A stretch of DNA of 64,000 nucleotides from an uncultured beta proteobacterium (GCA_903844215.1 CAIMSP010000111.1:1-64000); one strand, 5' to 3'. Counted from the stretch's first letter, positions 38,114 through 48,800 are shown. Numbers and translations: made by a program. Notes: a model not told the origin generated them from the sequence alone.

Positions 38114-41100
38114 ATGACCACTCCCGCGCTCGCCGCACTGCGTACCTACACCCAGGAACACGCCGGCCCCGCCGCCGCCAAGCTGACTGACTTCGTCGCC
38201 GCGTATTTCGAAAACACCGACCCCGACGAGGTCCGCGCGCGCGGCCCGGCTGCGCTGTTGGCCATCGCCAATGCGCACTGGCGTTTGCTCGCGGCGCCCC
38301 GGTTGGCGCACAGTGCCCGGATCCGGGTCTTCAATCCGACGCTGGCCGAAGACGGCTTCGTGAGCGAACACAGCGTGATTCAAATCGTGCATGACGACAT
38401 GCCCTTTCTGGTGGACTCGGTCACCATGGCGGTGAATCGCAGCGGGCGCACCGCCCACTGGATCGTGCATCCGCTGTTGCTGGTGCAGCGCAGCGATGGC
38501 GGCGAAGTGCTCAAGACCGCCGTCGCCACGCCAGGCAGCGAAAAATCTCATCCGATCGAGTCGCTGATCCTGGTCGAGTGCGACCGCATGGTCGGCGAGG
38601 CCGAGCGCAGCGCCCTGGCCGCCGACCTGGAACGCGTGCTGGGCGACGTGCGCGCCGTGGTGCAGGACTGGCCCGCGATGCTGCAGCGGCTGCAGGCCGT
38701 GGGCGCGGCCTCGGCGCGCTCGACGCTGACTTCGGTGAATCAGCAAGAGGGCACGCAATTTCTGCGCTGGCTGGAAGACGCGCATTTCACCTTCCTGGGC
38801 GCGCGCGACTATGAACTGCAGCGCAGCGCCGATGGCGTACGGCTGGTGGCCGTGCCCGACTCTGGGCTGGGTGTGCTGCGCGGCGCAGCGCAGACGAGCG
38901 TGAGCCTGCTGCCCCCAGGCGCCGTGGCGCTGCTGGACTCGGATCAACTCGTGCTCGTGACCAAGGCCATGACGCGCGCCACCGTGCACCGTCCGGCGTG
39001 GCTGGACTACATCGCGGTGAAGCGCTTTGACGCTGCCGGCGAGGTGGTCGGTGAAGCGCGCTTTCTGGGCCTGTACACCTCGACCGCCTACTCGGCCCGC
39101 GTGAGCGACATTCCGCAGGTGCGCCGGCGCGTGCAACTGGTGCTTGACGCCGCCGGCGTGTTGCCCGAAAGCCATGCGGCCAAGGCGCTGCACGCGATTC
39201 TTGACGCCTATCCGCGCGACGAGCTGTTCCAGATCGACACCGACACGCTGACCGAGCACACCATCGGCATCCTGCGCTTGCAGGAGCGCCAGCGCACGCG
39301 CGTGTTCCTGCGCCGCGACCCCTTCGGGCGCTTCACCTCGGTTCAGGTGTTTGTGCCACGCGAGCGCTTCAACACCGAACTGCGCATCAAGATTGGCAAC
39401 GAGCTGACCCAGGCGCTGAACGGCCAGGCGCTGGAATTCACACCCACGCTCACGGACAACCCGCTGGCGCGCATTCACTACCTGGTGCGCGCCCGCGATC
39501 AGGCACCGCTGAGCGTGGACCTGAGCGCGCTGCAAGACCGCATCGCGCGACTGGTGCAGCGCTGGGAGGACGATTGCACCCAGGAGCTGCTGCAGGAGCT
39601 GGGCGAAGGCGCGGGCCTGGCGCTGGCGCAGCGCTTTGCCAATGCCTTCCCCAGCGCCTACCGCGAGGATTTCTCGGCCCAGGTCGGGGCCGAAGACGCC
39701 CAGATGCTGGCCGCGCTCAGCGCGCAGGCGCCGCTCGCGGTCAAACTCTACCGGCCACTGGACGCGGACGCCGGCCAGTTGCGCTTCAAGATTTACAACC
39801 AGGCCAAGGTCGCACTGTCGGACTCACTGCCGGTGCTCGAGCGCATGGGCGCGCGCGTGCTCGACGAGCACCCCTACCGCGTGGGCAACGGCGGCGACGA
39901 CGCCGGCCTGTGGATTCACGACCTGGGCCTGCAGTTGCCCGCCGAGACCGAACTGGCGCTGGTCAAGTCGCGCTTTGAAGCGCTGTTTGCCCTGGCCTGG
40001 AAAAACGAGGTCGAGAGCGACGAGCTGAACAAGCTGGTGCTCTCGACCACGCTGCAGGCGCGCTCCATCGCGGTGCTGCGCGCCTACACGCGTTACTTCA
40101 AACAGCTCGGTTTTGCCTTTAGCCAGAGCTACATCGAGGCCGCGTTGAACAAGAATGCGGCCATCACGCAGGACATCAGCCTGCTGTTCAATGCGCGCTT
40201 TGACCCGGAGCACGCCAGCGCGCAGGAACAGCAGCGTCTGGCCCAAGCCATCGAGCGCCAGCTCGACGCCGTCAGCAGCCTGGACGAAGACCGCATCCTG
40301 CGCCAGTTCTACGCCAGCGTGCTCGCGACCACACGCACGAATGCCTGGCAAACCAGCGCCAGCGGCGCCAACAAGCCCTACCTCAGCTTCAAGTTCAACC
40401 CGCACGCCCTGCCCGGCGTGCCCGAACCGCGACCGCTGTTCGAGATCTGGGTTTACTCGCCGCGCTTTGAAGGCGTGCATCTGCGCAACGGCAAGGTGGC
40501 GCGTGGCGGCCTGCGTTGGTCGGATCGGCGCGAAGACTTCCGCACCGAGATCCTGGGTCTGGTCAAGGCGCAGCAGGTGAAGAACACGGTGATCGTTCCC
40601 GTGGGCTCCAAGGGCGGCTTCGTGCTGAAGAACGCGCCGCCAGCGGCCGATCGCGACGCCTTCATGGCCGAGGGCATTGCCTGCTACAAGCTGTTTCTGT
40701 GCGGGCTGCTGGACCTGACCGACAACCTGGTGCAGGGCGCGGTGGTGGCGCCGCCCCAGTTGCTGCGCCACGATCAGGACGACCCCTACTTGGTGGTGGC
40801 GGCGGACAAGGGTACGGCGACGTTCTCGGACATTGCCAACAGCGTTTCGGCGGACTACGGCTTCTGGCTGGGCGACGCCTTCGCCTCGGGCGGTTCGGTC
40901 GGCTACGACCACAAGAAGATGGGCATCACGGCGCGCGGCGCCTGGGAGTCGGTGAAGCGCCACTTTCGCGCACTCTCGCTGAACACGCAGACCACGCCTT
41001 TTACCGTGCTCGGCATCGGCGACATGTCGGGCGACGTTTTCGGCAACGGCATGCTGCTGTCGGAGCACATCCAACTGGTGCTGGCCTTCGACCATCGGCA

Positions 41101-42868
41101 TATCTTCATCGACCCCACGCCCGACGTGGCGCGCGCGCTGGCCGAACGCCGGCGCCTGTTTGGGCTGGCGCGCTCGAGCTGGGACGACTATGACAAGAGC
41201 CTGATCTCCCCAGGCGGCGGCGTGTACCCGCGCAGCGCCAAATCGATCAAACTCAGCCCGCAGGCCTGCGCCGTCATCGGCGTGCAGACGCAGGAATGGG
41301 CGCCGCTGGACCTGCTGCGCGCCATGTTGCAAGCCCCCGTGGACCTGCTCTACAACGGCGGCATCGGCACCTACGTCAAGGCCTCTTTCGAGACCCATGC
41401 ACAGGTCGGCGAAAAGGGCGGCGACGCCTACCGCGTGAATGGCAACGAGCTGCGCTGCAAGGTGCTGGCCGAGGGCGGAAACCTGGGCTGCACGCAAAAC
41501 GGCCGCATCGAATTCGCGCAAAAGGGCGGGCGCATTTACACCGACGCGATCGACAACTCGGCCGGCGTGGACTGCTCCGACCATGAAGTCAACATCAAGA
41601 TCTTGCTGGGCCGCGTGGTCGAAGCCGGCGATCTGACGCTCAAGCAGCGCAACGAGTTGCTGGCCTCGATGACCGACGAAGTCGGCCATCTGGTGCTGAC
41701 CGACAACTACTACCAGACGCAGGCGCTGGACATCGCCGGCCACCGTGCGCTCTACCTGCTCGACGGCCAACAGCGCTTGATGCAGTGGCTCGAAGGTGCG
41801 GGGCGCTTGAACCGCGCCATCGAATTTCTGCCCAGCGATGAAGAGATCGCGCGGCGCCGTGCGCGCAAGGTCGGCCTGAGCGCGCCCGAAGGCGCGGTGC
41901 TGCTGGCCTACGCCAAGATGTCCTTGTTCGACGATCTGGTGGCCAGCAACCTGCCCGACGACCCCTTCTTCTCACGCGCGCTCAAGGCCTACTTTCCCAC
42001 GGCGCTGTGCGAGAAATTTGGCGACGCCATCCACACCCATCCGCTCAAGCGGGAAATCATCGCCACCTTCATCGCCAACACCGTGGTGAATCGGACCGGC
42101 GCCACGTTCGTGAATTTTCTGGCGGCCGAGGCGGCGTCATCCGCAGCCGACGTGGTGCGTGCCTACACGCTGGCGCGCCAGGTGTTCGACCTGGAGCCGC
42201 TGTGGGACCAGATCGACGCACTCGACGAGCGCGTCACGACGCAACTCCAGCTCGAGCTGCTGAGCCGCTTGACGGCGATCGCCCAGCGTGCCTCGCGCTG
42301 GATGCTGCGCCTGCGCTCCAAGGGTGAGGAACTGCCCACGCTGATCCAGCGCTACCAGCCGGGCGCACGCGAATTGCGCGGCCAGCTCGATGCCTGGCTT
42401 CCAGCCAAGGCGCATGCGAGCTGGAGCGCGGCCACGCAGACCCTGGCGCAGGCCGGCGTCGAGGCCGCGCTGGCGCAAAACCTCAGCGCACTGGAGTTCA
42501 TCTTCCCGGTGCTTGATCTGGTGGACCTGGCGCAAGGCGCCAACACCGGTCTGGAGCAGGCGGCGCAGGCCTACTTTGGCGTGGAAGACGAGTTGGGCTT
42601 GAGCGCCTGGCGCAAGGAAATCAACCGCCTGCCCACCGACACCCTGTGGCAGACGCAGGCCAGGGGCAGCGCGCGCGACGACGTGTACTCGATCGCGGCC
42701 CAGATCACGCGCGGTTTGTTGGCCCAATCACACAGCGTGGCCGACTGGTCGGCGCAGCACCGCTCGGCCATCGATCGTTTATGCAAGTTGCAGGGCAACA
42801 TCGCCGCGCAGTCAGCGGACCTGGCGCCGATCTCGGTGGCGCTGCGCGAACTGCGCCATCTGAGCTGA
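38114..42868 (+). CDS. gdhB: NAD-specific glutamate dehydrogenase, large type
   Basis: 1584 residues, the ~180 kDa GDH class. It oxidatively deaminates glutamate to 2-oxoglutarate and ammonia. The N-terminal half carries ACT-like regulatory regions ('MPFLVDSVTMAVNRSGRTAHWIVHPLL'). The catalytic part includes 'NGKVARGGLRWSDRREDFRTE', 'VPVGSKGGFVLK' (catalytic Lys), 'GIGDMSGDVFGNGMLLS' (nucleotide binding) and 'LYNGGIGTYVK'. GGAG lies 6 bases before the ATG. It stands alone on the plus strand. The symbol gdhB follows common use for this family; it is also called gdh2. Confidence 0.95.
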   Translation: MTTPALAALRTYTQEHAGPAAAKLTDFVAAYFENTDPDEVRARGPAALLAIANAHWRLLAAPRLAHSARIRVFNPTLAEDGFVSEHSVIQIVHDDMPFLVDSVTMAVNRSGRTAHWIVHPLLLVQRSDGGEVLKTAVATPGSEKSHPIESLILVECDRMVGEAERSALAADLERVLGDVRAVVQDWPAMLQRLQAVGAASARSTLTSVNQQEGTQFLRWLEDAHFTFLGARDYELQRSADGVRLVAVPDSGLGVLRGAAQTSVSLLPPGAVALLDSDQLVLVTKAMTRATVHRPAWLDYIAVKRFDAAGEVVGEARFLGLYTSTAYSARVSDIPQVRRRVQLVLDAAGVLPESHAAKALHAILDAYPRDELFQIDTDTLTEHTIGILRLQERQRTRVFLRRDPFGRFTSVQVFVPRERFNTELRIKIGNELTQALNGQALEFTPTLTDNPLARIHYLVRARDQAPLSVDLSALQDRIARLVQRWEDDCTQELLQELGEGAGLALAQRFANAFPSAYREDFSAQVGAEDAQMLAALSAQAPLAVKLYRPLDADAGQLRFKIYNQAKVALSDSLPVLERMGARVLDEHPYRVGNGGDDAGLWIHDLGLQLPAETELALVKSRFEALFALAWKNEVESDELNKLVLSTTLQARSIAVLRAYTRYFKQLGFAFSQSYIEAALNKNAAITQDISLLFNARFDPEHASAQEQQRLAQAIERQLDAVSSLDEDRILRQFYASVLATTRTNAWQTSASGANKPYLSFKFNPHALPGVPEPRPLFEIWVYSPRFEGVHLRNGKVARGGLRWSDRREDFRTEILGLVKAQQVKNTVIVPVGSKGGFVLKNAPPAADRDAFMAEGIACYKLFLCGLLDLTDNLVQGAVVAPPQLLRHDQDDPYLVVAADKGTATFSDIANSVSADYGFWLGDAFASGGSVGYDHKKMGITARGAWESVKRHFRALSLNTQTTPFTVLGIGDMSGDVFGNGMLLSEHIQLVLAFDHRHIFIDPTPDVARALAERRRLFGLARSSWDDYDKSLISPGGGVYPRSAKSIKLSPQACAVIGVQTQEWAPLDLLRAMLQAPVDLLYNGGIGTYVKASFETHAQVGEKGGDAYRVNGNELRCKVLAEGGNLGCTQNGRIEFAQKGGRIYTDAIDNSAGVDCSDHEVNIKILLGRVVEAGDLTLKQRNELLASMTDEVGHLVLTDNYYQTQALDIAGHRALYLLDGQQRLMQWLEGAGRLNRAIEFLPSDEEIARRRARKVGLSAPEGAVLLAYAKMSLFDDLVASNLPDDPFFSRALKAYFPTALCEKFGDAIHTHPLKREIIATFIANTVVNRTGATFVNFLAAEAASSAADVVRAYTLARQVFDLEPLWDQIDALDERVTTQLQLELLSRLTAIAQRASRWMLRLRSKGEELPTLIQRYQPGARELRGQLDAWLPAKAHASWSAATQTLAQAGVEAALAQNLSALEFIFPVLDLVDLAQGANTGLEQAAQAYFGVEDELGLSAWRKEINRLPTDTLWQTQARGSARDDVYSIAAQITRGLLAQSHSVADWSAQHRSAIDRLCKLQGNIAAQSADLAPISVALRELRHLS

Positions 42869-42901
42869 ACGCTCGAACGCGGCGCCGGCGCGGCACAGCG
42901 A

Positions 42902-42944
42902 ACTTGCCTGGCCGAGGGTGCATGGCACGGCCGGCCGGGCAAGT
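42902..42944. terminator. Bidirectional hairpin between gdhB and the MobA-like gene
   Basis: ACTTGCCTGGCCG (42902-42914) pairs with CGGCCGGGCAAGT (42932-42944) with one mismatch. No T-tract, so terminator function is probable from the convergent position, not from a classic motif. Confidence 0.45.
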
Positions 42945-43477
42945 CAGGCGCGAGCGCCGAGCCAGCGTTCAGCGGCCTGCAGGTCGCCCAGGGTGTCGAT
43001 GTCGGTGACGCAGCCCAGGTCGTTCAACGCCAGTTCAAAAGCCGCGTAGCGGCGAACCACGCTGGCGGCACCCTGATCGCCCTTGAGTTGCTGAAGTTGC
43101 AGGGCGCAGCGCGCCGAGAATCCCACCGGGTGTCCGCGCCGACCCTGGTACACCGGGACCACCACCTCGTGCTCGCGCAGCGCGTCTGCGACGGCGCGCA
43201 GCGTGGCGCTTTGCACCAGCGGCAGGTCCCCTGGCAGGATCAACCAGCCTGCGGCCTGCGCGCTGCAGTGCACGGCGCAGGCAATCGAGTCGCCCATCCC
43301 GGCGAGGCCGCTGCGCTCCAGATGCCAGGGAAGTCCGCTGGCGATCACCGCGTCCAGCGTGTGCTGCAGCACGCGCTTGTGGCCGAGCACGGCCTGCAGT
43401 TTGTGCACGGCGCCGCCGCTGGCGGCAAAGCGCTCGCCGCGACCCGAGGCCAGAACGATGACGGTGGGCAGCAACAT
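42944..43477 (-). CDS. MobA-like / MocA-type nucleotidyltransferase (NTP_transf_3)
   Basis: 177 residues with the nucleotide-binding start 'TVIVLASGRGERFAASGG', the variable lysine site 'HKLQAVLG' and 'GWLILPGDLPLV' (Asp pair region). It resembles CTP:molybdopterin cytidylyltransferase MocA and related xanthine-dehydrogenase accessory proteins more than GTP-using MobA, but the specificity cannot be fixed here. No molybdoenzyme gene is adjacent. Confidence 0.8.
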   Translation of the reverse strand: MLLPTVIVLASGRGERFAASGGAVHKLQAVLGHKRVLQHTLDAVIASGLPWHLERSGLAGMGDSIACAVHCSAQAAGWLILPGDLPLVQSATLRAVADALREHEVVVPVYQGRRGHPVGFSARCALQLQQLKGDQGAASVVRRYAAFELALNDLGCVTDIDTLGDLQAAERWLGARA

Positions 43478-43585
43478 GCCGCCAGCTTAACCGCGAACGG
43501 CCCAGCCGGACCCTAGACTCGAATACCATCAGCCTGCCATGGCAAGCGCCCTTTGTCTGCTCATCTTCCTTGAATCCACGACCCC

Positions 43586-44047
43586 ATGAACATTTCAGGC
43601 TCCCGAATTCTTATCGCCACCGCCTGTGCCCTGGCCTTGTGCGGCTGCGGCGAAGAGGCCCAGGACACGCACCCCGACCGACCCGTGACGCAGCGGCGGC
43701 TGTTGTTCAAGCAGTTCACCCGAACCCTGGAGCCCATGGGCATGGTGGCGCGCGAGCGCTTGCCCTTCAATCGACCCGAGTTCCTGGCCAGCGCCCTGGA
43801 ACTGCAGCGACTCTCGAGCAAGCCCTGGCCACTGTTCACGCCCGACAGCAATTACCCGCCGACGCACGCCAAGCCCGAGGTTTGGCTCAAAGCGGTCGAG
43901 TTCAAGGCAGCACAGCAGGCGCTGCAGGACAAGTCGGCGGCACTCGCGGCGCTGGCGCGTGACGCCAACCTGGACGATCTCAAGGCCGCAGTGAATGATC
44001 TGCAAACGTCTTGCAAATCCTGCCACGACCAGTTTCGCAGCGACTAG
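43586..44047 (+). CDS. Cytochrome c'-like (class II) lipoprotein
   Basis: 153 residues with a lipoprotein-type signal 'ILIATACALALCGCGEEA' and a single haem motif, 'CKSCH', about ten residues from the C-terminus, as in cytochrome c'/c-556 four-helix proteins. The protein should be periplasmic and membrane-anchored, with a possible role in gas binding (NO, CO) or electron transfer. The TAG stop is the first triplet of the long inverted repeat that follows. Confidence 0.85.
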   Translation: MNISGSRILIATACALALCGCGEEAQDTHPDRPVTQRRLLFKQFTRTLEPMGMVARERLPFNRPEFLASALELQRLSSKPWPLFTPDSNYPPTHAKPEVWLKAVEFKAAQQALQDKSAALAALARDANLDDLKAAVNDLQTSCKSCHDQFRSD

Positions 44048-44098
44048 CAGCCTGTCGGACTTTGCGCGCGGGACGCCCAAAGTCCGACAGGCTGCTAG
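44044..44098. repeat. 21-bp perfect inverted repeat with 13-nt loop
   Basis: Left arm 44044-44064 and right arm 44078-44098 are exact reverse complements, beginning CTAGCAGCCTGTCGGAC. It starts inside the last codons of the cytochrome gene and contains its stop. No T-run follows. It may act as a terminator, but its length and perfection also suggest a mobile palindromic repeat (REP/MITE-like). Confidence 0.8.
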
Positions 44099-44235
44099 CA
44101 TCGGCGATCAAGGGTTCGTACCCAGTAAGGCCCACCAACAGGGCCCTCTTCCACCGCATAATGAGCGCCTGCGCGGGGTTGCGATCGCACCGCGTCCACA
44201 GGCAACCACCTCTCACTGCACAGGAACAATTTTCG

Positions 44236-46128
44236 ATGGACGAAGCTGCGTCAACCACGGGGGAGAAAAAGCGCTTGCCCAGCCCTCAGGGTGTGGCACT
44301 GGCGATCACGCAGGCTTGCCGGCGTGACGACGTCTCCATCGCCGAAATTTCGCGGCTGGTGCAATCGGACCCGGCGCTGGCAGGACGCTTGCTGCAAATC
44401 GCCAACGCCGCGTCCACGGGCAGCAGGCCGACCGCCTCGGTGCTGGGCGCCGTTGGCCGCCTCGGCCTGGAGTGCGTGCGCCAGTTGGCGCTGAGTTTCT
44501 CCCTGATCGAGAACTATGGACACGGCCGTTGCGCCGGCTTTGACTACGCCGAATTTTGGAGCCACTCTCTGCTAATGGCCGTCGCGACCCGGGAGCTCAA
44601 CGCGGCCCTGGGGCTGGGGTCGGCCGACGAATTGTTCAGCTGCGGTTTGCTGGCCCGAGTGGGTTGCCTGGGGCTTGCCACGGCCTACCCGGATGAGTAC
44701 ACGGAATTATTGCACCAGGGCCACCAAGGCGAGGCGCTGCTGCAGCAGGAGCGCCGCCTGCTGCGCACCGACCACATAGCGCTGTCCAGCGAGCTTCATG
44801 CCCTGTGGGGCTTGCCCACGGTTTTGTGCGAAGCGATGCGTTTTCACGAACAGCCCGGCGCGGCGGACTTCGCCCAGGGCAGCCGACGCTGGCAGCTCGC
44901 GCAGGTACTGCATCTGGCATGGCGCATGGCCGATTTTTTCGTGCATGGCGGGGGCGATCGCGCGCATCGGATCACCGAGCTCAAGTTGCTCGCCGGCGCG
45001 CTGGGACTGGCGGACACGGATTTTTCCCAATGCGCGGACACGGCGATCGAACAATGGAAACAATGGGGTGCCGTGCTCAACGTGCGGGTCACCGATGCGG
45101 AACTGTTCTCGACCATGACACAGGCGCCGTTGCGACCCGACCAGGAGCCCAACCCCGGTTGGCTCAGGGTGCTGATCGTGGAAGATGACGCCATCGTGCT
45201 GCGCCTGTTGGAGCGATGGCTGCGCGACGAATGCCATTACACGGTGATGACGGCGAAGGACGGCCAACTGGCCATGGCCGTGGCGCTGACATTTCAGCCG
45301 CATGTGGTCGTGACCGACTGGCAGATGCCGGTGATGGATGGCTTGGAGTTGTGCCGCACGCTGCGCGCCAGCGACTGGGGCCGAAACATCTACGTGCTCA
45401 TGCTCACCAGCGCCGATTCCGAGAACGACCTGGTGCGCGCCTTCGACGGCGGTGTGGACGACTACCTGACCAAGACTGTCAACATGCGCGCGCTGAGCGC
45501 ACGACTCAAGGCCGCGTGGCGTTTTGTGCGCTTGCGCGACGCCTGGGAGCGAGACCACCAACGACTCACGGGCGCGGCAGAAGAACTGGCACTGATCAAT
45601 CGCCGACTCCAGCACGCCGCGCTGAGCGACCCGCTGACCGAATTGGCCAACCGGCGCGCCGGCCTGAATGCACTGTCGCAGGCCTGGAGCGCCTCGACCC
45701 GCTACGGCCATGGCTTGAGCGTGATCGCCATCGACGTGGATTACTTCAAGGCCGTCAACGATGTCCACGGCCACACCTGCGGCGACGTGGTGCTGCAGCG
45801 CCTCAGCGAGAACCTGCGCACCACCGCCCGCAACGAAGACACGGTGTGCCGCTGGGGTGGCGAAGAGTTCATGCTGATTTGTCCCAACATGACCCGCAAC
45901 GAAGGCTTGAAGGCGGCCGAGAGGCTCAGGGCCGACATCGCAGGAATGCGCATCATGGTGGACGGCAAGCTGATTGAAGTCACGATCAGCCTGGGGCTGG
46001 CGACTTGGAGTGGCGCGATCATTTCACCCGATCAACTCTTGGCCGAAGCCGACAAGGCCCTGTACGCGGCCAAACAGGGGGGGCGCAACCGCGTTGCGAC
46101 GGCCCCTGAAAGTGTCGTTGCTGATTGA
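44236..46128 (+). CDS. HDOD-REC-GGDEF signalling protein (diguanylate cyclase)
   Basis: 630 residues from the ATG at 44236 (AGGAA upstream; an earlier in-frame ATG would cross the inverted repeat). About 20-210 is an HDOD domain ('SIAEISRLVQSDPALAGRLLQIANAA'). About 310-430 is a receiver with 'VLIVEDDAIV' and phospho-acceptor Asp in 'VVVTDWQMPVMDG' (about 361). About 465-620 is a GGDEF domain with intact active site 'RWGGEEFMLI' (GGEEF at 541) and an RNED inhibitory I-site five residues before it. It should make c-di-GMP under phosphorylation control. The hybrid kinase 9 bp downstream is the likely partner. Confidence 0.93.
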   Translation: MDEAASTTGEKKRLPSPQGVALAITQACRRDDVSIAEISRLVQSDPALAGRLLQIANAASTGSRPTASVLGAVGRLGLECVRQLALSFSLIENYGHGRCAGFDYAEFWSHSLLMAVATRELNAALGLGSADELFSCGLLARVGCLGLATAYPDEYTELLHQGHQGEALLQQERRLLRTDHIALSSELHALWGLPTVLCEAMRFHEQPGAADFAQGSRRWQLAQVLHLAWRMADFFVHGGGDRAHRITELKLLAGALGLADTDFSQCADTAIEQWKQWGAVLNVRVTDAELFSTMTQAPLRPDQEPNPGWLRVLIVEDDAIVLRLLERWLRDECHYTVMTAKDGQLAMAVALTFQPHVVVTDWQMPVMDGLELCRTLRASDWGRNIYVLMLTSADSENDLVRAFDGGVDDYLTKTVNMRALSARLKAAWRFVRLRDAWERDHQRLTGAAEELALINRRLQHAALSDPLTELANRRAGLNALSQAWSASTRYGHGLSVIAIDVDYFKAVNDVHGHTCGDVVLQRLSENLRTTARNEDTVCRWGGEEFMLICPNMTRNEGLKAAERLRADIAGMRIMVDGKLIEVTISLGLATWSGAIISPDQLLAEADKALYAAKQGGRNRVATAPESVVAD

Positions 46129-46137
46129 GGAGCGCCG

Positions 46138-48450
46138 ATGCCGCGCCCGCAAACCCCACGTTCGGCAGCGCTTACAAGCTCCTCCAGAGTGGCCTGCGGG
46201 CCGCGCTTGAGCTATCGATTCATCGTCATTCTGATTGCGCTGTGGGCTGGGCTGGCGTGGTGGGGATCGGGCTACTACAGCAGCAACAAGTCCGACCTGG
46301 CCTATGGCGAGACCACCAGCCAGGCGCTCAAGCAGCTCGAGGGCATCGCCCGCGACATCGACAACTCCCTGCGCGTGTTGCGCAATGTCCCGCGCATCAT
46401 CGCCGGCGAAGACTCGGTGTTGGAAAGCTTGCAGCCTTTTGGGCCCCAGGCACAGGCCTCAAGGGCTCCCTATGAAGAGCGCAAGCGAGTCTGGAGCGCG
46501 CAAGGCAAGCGTGCGGGGCTGAAAAACTTTCTCACGGCCGCCGCCAGCGGCCTCGATGCGGAAGTGATATGGGTCGTGAACGCGGCCGGCGACTGCATCG
46601 CCTCCAGCAACGCCGACCAAGCGTCCAGTTTTGTCGGCACCAATTACGCTGAACGAGAATATTTCGTGCAGGCCAAAAGTGGTGCGGCGGGACGCCAGTA
46701 CGCCGTGGGCAAGGTTACCGGCGTGCCCGGCCTGTTCTACTCGTACCCGGTGCTCAACTCCCACCAGCAGTTCCTCGGTGCGGTGGTCGTCAAGCGCGAT
46801 ATCTCCGACTTCCGGCAGTGGACCCGGCCCATCAACGCCTTCATCGCCGACTCCAACGGTGTGGTCGTGCTGGCCGAAGACAAGGCGCTGGAATACAAGC
46901 TGATGCCGGGGCATTCGCTGACCGAGGTGTCAACGCCAATCCGCTTGGCGCGCTACCGCAAGGTTGAGCTCGCCAACGCCGACATTCGCCCGGCGCAAGA
47001 CCAGCGCTACCCGCAAGTGGTTCGATTCGGCGACTCGCCCGTGCCCACGGTGCTGTTGTCCAAGCCGGCGGCCGACGGCAATATCACGGTGTATTTGCCA
47101 CGCGCTTTGCCCGAACTGATGCGCCTGGAAACTGAGCGCCTGGGGCTGTTTTTTCTGGTCACGCTGGCCGGAACCATGCTCATGGTCGCCGTCCTGACCT
47201 TGGTCCTTTATCTGCGCGCCACGCGCCAGGCCCGAGATGCAGCCGAGAGTGCAAGCCAGGCCAAATCACAATTTCTGGCGAACATGTCGCACGAAATCCG
47301 CACGCCCATGAACGGTGTCATCGGCATGGCGCGCCTGCTGTTGGAGACGCGCCTGACGGACGAGCAGCGCGCGTTTGCCCTCGATATTGCGCTCTCGGGC
47401 GAGCACCTCATGGCCATCATCAACGACATTCTGGACCTGTCCAAGATCGAGGCCGGATACATGGAATTCGAACGCCAAGCGTTCTCCGTGAGCACGCTGA
47501 CCGACGCCGTCGCCTCCTTGCTCAAAGGCCGGGCGATGGATAAAGGCATCGGCTTCAAGGTGGCGTTGGAGCTCGACGGCGCGGATGCCTTTGTCGGCGA
47601 CAGCCTGCGAATCCGACAGGTCTTGCTCAACCTCGCGGGCAACGCCGTCAAGTTCACTGAACGCGGCGAGGTCTGCGTCAAAGTGGCGCGTCAGCCCACG
47701 GGACTTCGGTTTGCAGTGACGGACACCGGCATCGGGATTCCCGAGCAGGCACGGGATCGACTGTTCTCCAACTTCAGCCAGGTTGACGCGTCGACCTCAC
47801 GCAAGTTCGGCGGCACGGGTCTGGGGTTGGTGATCAGCAAGCGCCTGGTCGAAGGCATGGGCGGGCGCATCGGCATTGAAAGCACAGAGGGCGAAGGCAG
47901 CTGCTTCTGGTTCGAATTGCCGCTGGAGAGCGCCGACCAGGTGCCAGTCGAGGAGGCCCAGACCCCTGGCTGCGACACAGCGGCAGTGACGGCGCTGCAG
48001 ATTCAGGCGCCCTTGCCGGTCGCGGCCTCGATTGAATCGCCGTCAGTGCTGGCCGGTTCCCGCATCCTGCTGGTGGAAGACAACAAGATCAACCAGAAGC
48101 TCGCTATGGCGATGCTTGCGCGCCTGGGTTGCAGTGTCGATCTGGCGCAGAACGGCCGCGAAGCGGTGGCCGCAGCAGAGCAAACGCGCTATGCGCTGAT
48201 CCTGATGGACATGCAGATGCCGGAGATGGACGGGCCCGAGGCGACGCGCCAGATCCGCGCCGGCACCGGGCCGAACAAGGGCAGTGCCATCATCGCGCTC
48301 ACGGCCAACGCCATGCACTCTGATCAGCAACTGTGCCGCGAAGCGGGCATGGACGACTTCCTGACCAAGCCCTTCAGCCGCGAGGTTCTTGCCGCCTGTC
48401 TGGCGCGCTGGATTGGCGGCAGCGCCGGCCCGGTGCCCGCATCACCATGA
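46138..48450 (+). CDS. Hybrid sensor histidine kinase with periplasmic Cache-like domain
   Basis: 770 residues. A first membrane helix (about 22-48) and a second (about 335-362) flank a ~290-residue periplasmic region resembling dCache sensors ('[25 protein letters not shown]'). Then come HisKA ('[18 protein letters not shown]', His about 384), HATPase_c ('[11 protein letters not shown]', 'DTGIGIP', '[13 protein letters not shown]') and a C-terminal REC ('[13 protein letters not shown]', Asp in '[12 protein letters not shown]' about 691). 'Cache' is by pattern only; the ligand is unknown. It overlaps the next gene by ATGA. Confidence 0.93.
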   Translation: MPRPQTPRSAALTSSSRVACGPRLSYRFIVILIALWAGLAWWGSGYYSSNKSDLAYGETTSQALKQLEGIARDIDNSLRVLRNVPRIIAGEDSVLESLQPFGPQAQASRAPYEERKRVWSAQGKRAGLKNFLTAAASGLDAEVIWVVNAAGDCIASSNADQASSFVGTNYAEREYFVQAKSGAAGRQYAVGKVTGVPGLFYSYPVLNSHQQFLGAVVVKRDISDFRQWTRPINAFIADSNGVVVLAEDKALEYKLMPGHSLTEVSTPIRLARYRKVELANADIRPAQDQRYPQVVRFGDSPVPTVLLSKPAADGNITVYLPRALPELMRLETERLGLFFLVTLAGTMLMVAVLTLVLYLRATRQARDAAESASQAKSQFLANMSHEIRTPMNGVIGMARLLLETRLTDEQRAFALDIALSGEHLMAIINDILDLSKIEAGYMEFERQAFSVSTLTDAVASLLKGRAMDKGIGFKVALELDGADAFVGDSLRIRQVLLNLAGNAVKFTERGEVCVKVARQPTGLRFAVTDTGIGIPEQARDRLFSNFSQVDASTSRKFGGTGLGLVISKRLVEGMGGRIGIESTEGEGSCFWFELPLESADQVPVEEAQTPGCDTAAVTALQIQAPLPVAASIESPSVLAGSRILLVEDNKINQKLAMAMLARLGCSVDLAQNGREAVAAAEQTRYALILMDMQMPEMDGPEATRQIRAGTGPNKGSAIIALTANAMHSDQQLCREAGMDDFLTKPFSREVLAACLARWIGGSAGPVPASP

Positions 48451-48722
48451 CCAAACCACCCATGCAAAGCCCCGCCTCCCCCGCCAGCCAGCCACGCAAT
48501 CCGCTGCATGGTCTGACGCTTGAATTCATCGTCACCGAACTGCTCGCCCATTACGGCTGGGTCGGGCTGGCCGAGCGCATCCCCGTGCGCTGCTTCGAGA
48601 GCGACCCGAGCATCGCGTCGAGCCTGAAATTCCTGCGCAAGACGCCCTGGGCGCGCGACAAGGTGGAAGGCCTGTACCTGTTCATGCTGCGCGAGTTGCG
48701 CCGCAGTGGCGCGCCGCGCTGA
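48447..48722 (+). CDS. VF530 (DUF2132) family protein
   Basis: 91 residues from an ATG that overlaps the kinase stop. '[21 protein letters not shown]' and '[26 protein letters not shown]' are characteristic of the VF530 family, small putative DNA-binding proteins of unproven function. Confidence 0.88.
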   Translation: MTKPPMQSPASPASQPRNPLHGLTLEFIVTELLAHYGWVGLAERIPVRCFESDPSIASSLKFLRKTPWARDKVEGLYLFMLRELRRSGAPR

Positions 48723-48800
48723 GCTGATGGCCTCAGCAGCAGGCGTCGGCGCCAAAGCGTCGCGTGTCCGCAAGTTCGTTCTGCCTGCGGCGTGCTCGGC

